Notes under the pieces: model-generated
Database searches by the model: none
Seen by the model: the letters and a program-made list of their open reading frames with translations, nothing else
Told to the model about the DNA's origin: nothing
NCBI GenBank assembly: GCA_002303765.1
Contig: DBCB01000262.1
Coordinates: 1 to 5,802, forward strand
DNA: 5,802 nucleotides
Direction of reading: 5' to 3'
DNA from: Planctomycetaceae bacterium UBA969
GTDB lineage: Bacteria; Planctomycetota; Planctomycetia; Gemmatales; Gemmataceae
Position numbers and translations under genes: made by a program
Shown: piece by piece, positions 3,685 to 5,802 of the stretch
Layout: each line of letters begins with the position of its first letter
Position numbering within the stretch: position 1 is the first letter of the stretch

Positions 3685-5802
3685 CAATTCCCGGGCAGCC
3701 TACGAATCCAGTTCAAGTGGCAAGTCCCCTCGACACTTTCTTTCAAAAGGAAGTTTGGGCCAAGGTAGGAGAACGGACTTGCCTGCAGTGCCATAAACCC
3801 GGGGGCGAAGCCGAGGATAGCAAGTTTTTGCTGCGGGATCTGAAACGCAGCCAAGACCAGGCCGGGGATCTAAAGTACAATCGCGAGGCTTTTTCCCGCA
3901 TGGCGAAGTTGGAGGTGGAAGTGCACCAATCCCGACTATTGCTGAAAGTGGTAGGGAAACTAAATCACGGAGGCAAAGAGCAACTGAAACCGGATTCCGT
4001 GGAATACCGTGTCCTCGCCGATTTTGTGGCCCGGTTGAATACCCCCGCCAACACGAAACCTGACTTTGTTCTAGACAAGAACCTGCCCCCTTTTTTTCAT
4101 TCAGTCAAAATGCTAGACGACCGGCAATTGACACGGCGTATCACCCTTTCACTTGCAGGCCGCCTTCCTAGTGATTCCGAGTTAGACACCATCGCCCGCC
4201 AGGGGCTTAAGGCATTGCCCACAATCCTAGACACTGTTTTGAAGGAGGAGGCTTTTTACAACCGCCTGCGCGAGGGCTTCAATGATATCTTTCTCACCGT
4301 CGGTTATGATGATGTACCGGAAAACGCCCTTTCCTATGAGCACTTCAGTACCACCCGGGGCTGGACCCAGAAATTTGATCTAAGCCACATCAAAGATGAA
4401 AAAGACCGGCGTCAGGCCGGATACAAACTTGCCAATGATTACCGCAAGGCAATGCTTGGTGAGCCGATGAAACTCATTGAATACATTGTTCGCAATGACA
4501 AACCTTTTACGGAAATCGTGACCGCAGATTACATCATGGTCACGCCTTTTACTTCCCGGGGTTACGGGATTTATGAGGAACTGAAGCCGAAATTCAAAGA
4601 CCCTGAAGACCCGTTTGAATACATCCCAGTGAAGCTCAAGGCTCTTGTCGGCCGCAATCGAGTTGAGGATCAAGACTCGGCGACAGGTTTTTATCCTCAT
4701 GCCGGCCTGCTGGGGAATTTTCAATATCTGAAGCGTTATCCAACTACCGAGACCAATCGCAATCGCCAGCGCGCGCGGGTTTATTATCAGCATTTTCTGG
4801 GTATAGATGTGTTGGAACTTGCAGCCCGGGTTTCAGATGCCGCCGCCGCCTCTGCAAAATACCAGATCCCCACCATGCAGGCCTCAGAGTGTGTCGTATG
4901 CCACAAAACCTTAGATCCGGTGGCAGGTCTTTTTCAGGACTACTGGAAATTCGAAGGGGTTTACGGGCGGCGCAAGGAAGGCTGGTTTAAGGACATGTTT
5001 GGCGCAGGTTTCGAGGGGGAAGACTTGCCCGCCGGGGAACGCTGGCGCTCTCTGCAATGGCTTGGAGAACGGACTGCGAAAGACCCGCGCTTTGCTGTCG
5101 CCATGGTCGAGCATGCCTGGTATATCCTGACGGGTCGCAAAATGCTACTACCACCTAAAGAACTTGCCGACCCACTTTATGCCGCTAAGTATCGAGCCTA
5201 TCATGAGCAGCGCAAGCAGACAGAGGCAATTGCCGAGCGCTTTACCAAGTCAGATTTTAATTTCAAAAGCGTGTTAAAAGAATGGGTTGTGTCCGACTTT
5301 TATCGTGCAGATGGCCTAGCCACGGTGGCAGCCGACCCGAAAAGACTTGCAGAACTTGACGACCTAGGGTTAGTGCGCATGCTTGCCCCCGAACAAGTGG
5401 AGCGCAAGGTTGCGGCTGTATTTGGCAAACCCTGGGGCCGTTTGACAGAACAGATGGCCATGCTCTACGGGGGCATTGACTCTAAAGAAGTTACGGAGAG
5501 GGCCACCGATCCGAGTGGCGCCATGGGTGCGATTCAACGGATTCTTGCCAATGATGTTGCCTGCAGGGAAACTGCCCTGGATTTTAGTCGCAAGCCTGCC
5601 GACCGAGTGCTTTTCCCCGGGATCGATACGGATGTGGTGCCAAGCAGTTCACCCGAGGCGGATGCGAAAATCAGGCGTGCGATTGTACATTTGCACCAGC
5701 GGGTACTGGGGCGTTTTGATAAGATTGATTCGCCCGAAGTCACCCGAAGTTTCCAACTTTTCGCAAGTATTGTCAGTGATGCTGCTGAGCGCAAGAGCTT
5801 CG
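3651..5802 (+). CDS. Secreted di-heme planctomycete cytochrome-type protein (DUF1549-like and DUF1588-like segments), 3' partial
   Basis: The frame stays open from the ATG at 3651 to the window end, giving 717 complete codons and no stop. Residues 1-13 are hydrophobic (IAVLASFFLLAI) and probably form a signal peptide, though the usual N-terminal Lys or Arg is missing. The first heme motif is C44-LQC-H48. It is followed by GKLNHGGK near 102-109 and a helical end near 118-129, as in planctomycete N-terminal cytochrome domains. Residues about 154-183 (LTRRITLSLAGRLPSDSEL) resemble DUF1549. Residues about 350-430 resemble DUF1588: HAGLL at 350, NRNRQRAR from 369, then C414-VVC-H418 and KTLDPVAG. 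HAWYILTGRK at 488-497 resembles the C-terminal segments that follow DUF1588. Residues about 540-717 continue without a motif I can name. These families are known from planctomycete and myxobacterial genomes but have no settled function; periplasmic electron transfer is inferred. In such families the next gene often encodes a DUF1501- or DUF1552-type partner, which would lie beyond this window. Confidence 0.85.
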   Translation, partial: MIAVLASFFLLAIPGQPTNPVQVASPLDTFFQKEVWAKVGERTCLQCHKPGGEAEDSKFLLRDLKRSQDQAGDLKYNREAFSRMAKLEVEVHQSRLLLKVVGKLNHGGKEQLKPDSVEYRVLADFVARLNTPANTKPDFVLDKNLPPFFHSVKMLDDRQLTRRITLSLAGRLPSDSELDTIARQGLKALPTILDTVLKEEAFYNRLREGFNDIFLTVGYDDVPENALSYEHFSTTRGWTQKFDLSHIKDEKDRRQAGYKLANDYRKAMLGEPMKLIEYIVRNDKPFTEIVTADYIMVTPFTSRGYGIYEELKPKFKDPEDPFEYIPVKLKALVGRNRVEDQDSATGFYPHAGLLGNFQYLKRYPTTETNRNRQRARVYYQHFLGIDVLELAARVSDAAAASAKYQIPTMQASECVVCHKTLDPVAGLFQDYWKFEGVYGRRKEGWFKDMFGAGFEGEDLPAGERWRSLQWLGERTAKDPRFAVAMVEHAWYILTGRKMLLPPKELADPLYAAKYRAYHEQRKQTEAIAERFTKSDFNFKSVLKEWVVSDFYRADGLATVAADPKRLAELDDLGLVRMLAPEQVERKVAAVFGKPWGRLTEQMAMLYGGIDSKEVTERATDPSGAMGAIQRILANDVACRETALDFSRKPADRVLFPGIDTDVVPSSSPEADAKIRRAIVHLHQRVLGRFDKIDSPEVTRSFQLFASIVSDAAERKSF

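Noticed and set aside
3489..3854. 121-codon minus-strand frame across the start of the di-heme gene
   Set aside because: It is antisense to the signal peptide and first CxxCH of a supported gene; the Cys-rich look (CKNCNHVSH) is not matched by a start signal.
4380..5794. Minus-strand frames opposite the di-heme gene (4380-4793, 4911-5114, 5534-5794)
   Set aside because: They are antisense shadows of a continuous coding frame with family motifs.
1..5802. CRISPR arrays, tRNA or rRNA genes, insertion sequences, toxin-antitoxin or defence genes
   Set aside because: I found no regularly spaced repeats, no cloverleaf or rRNA-like segment, and no transposase or defence motif on either strand.

Overview
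The window looks like chromosomal DNA from a planctomycete or another member of the PVC group. Three of its four genes belong to families that are greatly expanded there: a Pirellula/Verrucomicrobium-type heme-binding CxxCH protein, a secreted PQQ-like beta-propeller that opens with the WPNWRG motif usual for planctomycete paralogues, and a large secreted protein combining planctomycete-type cytochrome segments (DUF1549-like and DUF1588-like). The genus cannot be fixed from the sequence. Base composition is moderate. Single 60-base lines counted by eye gave about 42-53% GC in the first gene and 48-57% in the last.

Layout. Bases 1-1392 (+) hold the 3' part of a heme-binding gene whose start lies before the window. 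Convergent with it, with only 7 bases between stop codons, is a 144-residue gene (1400-1834, minus) that I do not recognise but which has a very good ribosome binding site. A 199-base gap (1835-2033) follows, rich in short inverted repeats and containing a clear rho-independent terminator. That terminator belongs to the next gene, a secreted beta-propeller protein (2034-3323, minus). A 327-base divergent intergenic region (3324-3650) carries two extended -10 promoter candidates facing opposite ways, a tandem 9-base repeat and a 13-base direct repeat. The last gene (3651 to the end, plus) is a di-heme CxxCH protein of at least 717 residues and is cut off by the window edge.

How the genes may fit together. 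The propeller and di-heme proteins carry export signals, and c-type heme is attached outside the cytoplasmic membrane, so three of the four products probably act in the periplasm. A joint redox or polymer-degrading role is plausible for such families but is inference; the sequence shows no substrate or catalytic motif. There is no true operon: the genes run +, -, -, +, and the two minus-strand genes are separated by a terminator. I see no transposase, integrase, CRISPR array, tRNA, rRNA or defence gene. I do not see a convincing new system; the least explained parts are the orphan gene with its palindrome-rich leader and the divergent control region.
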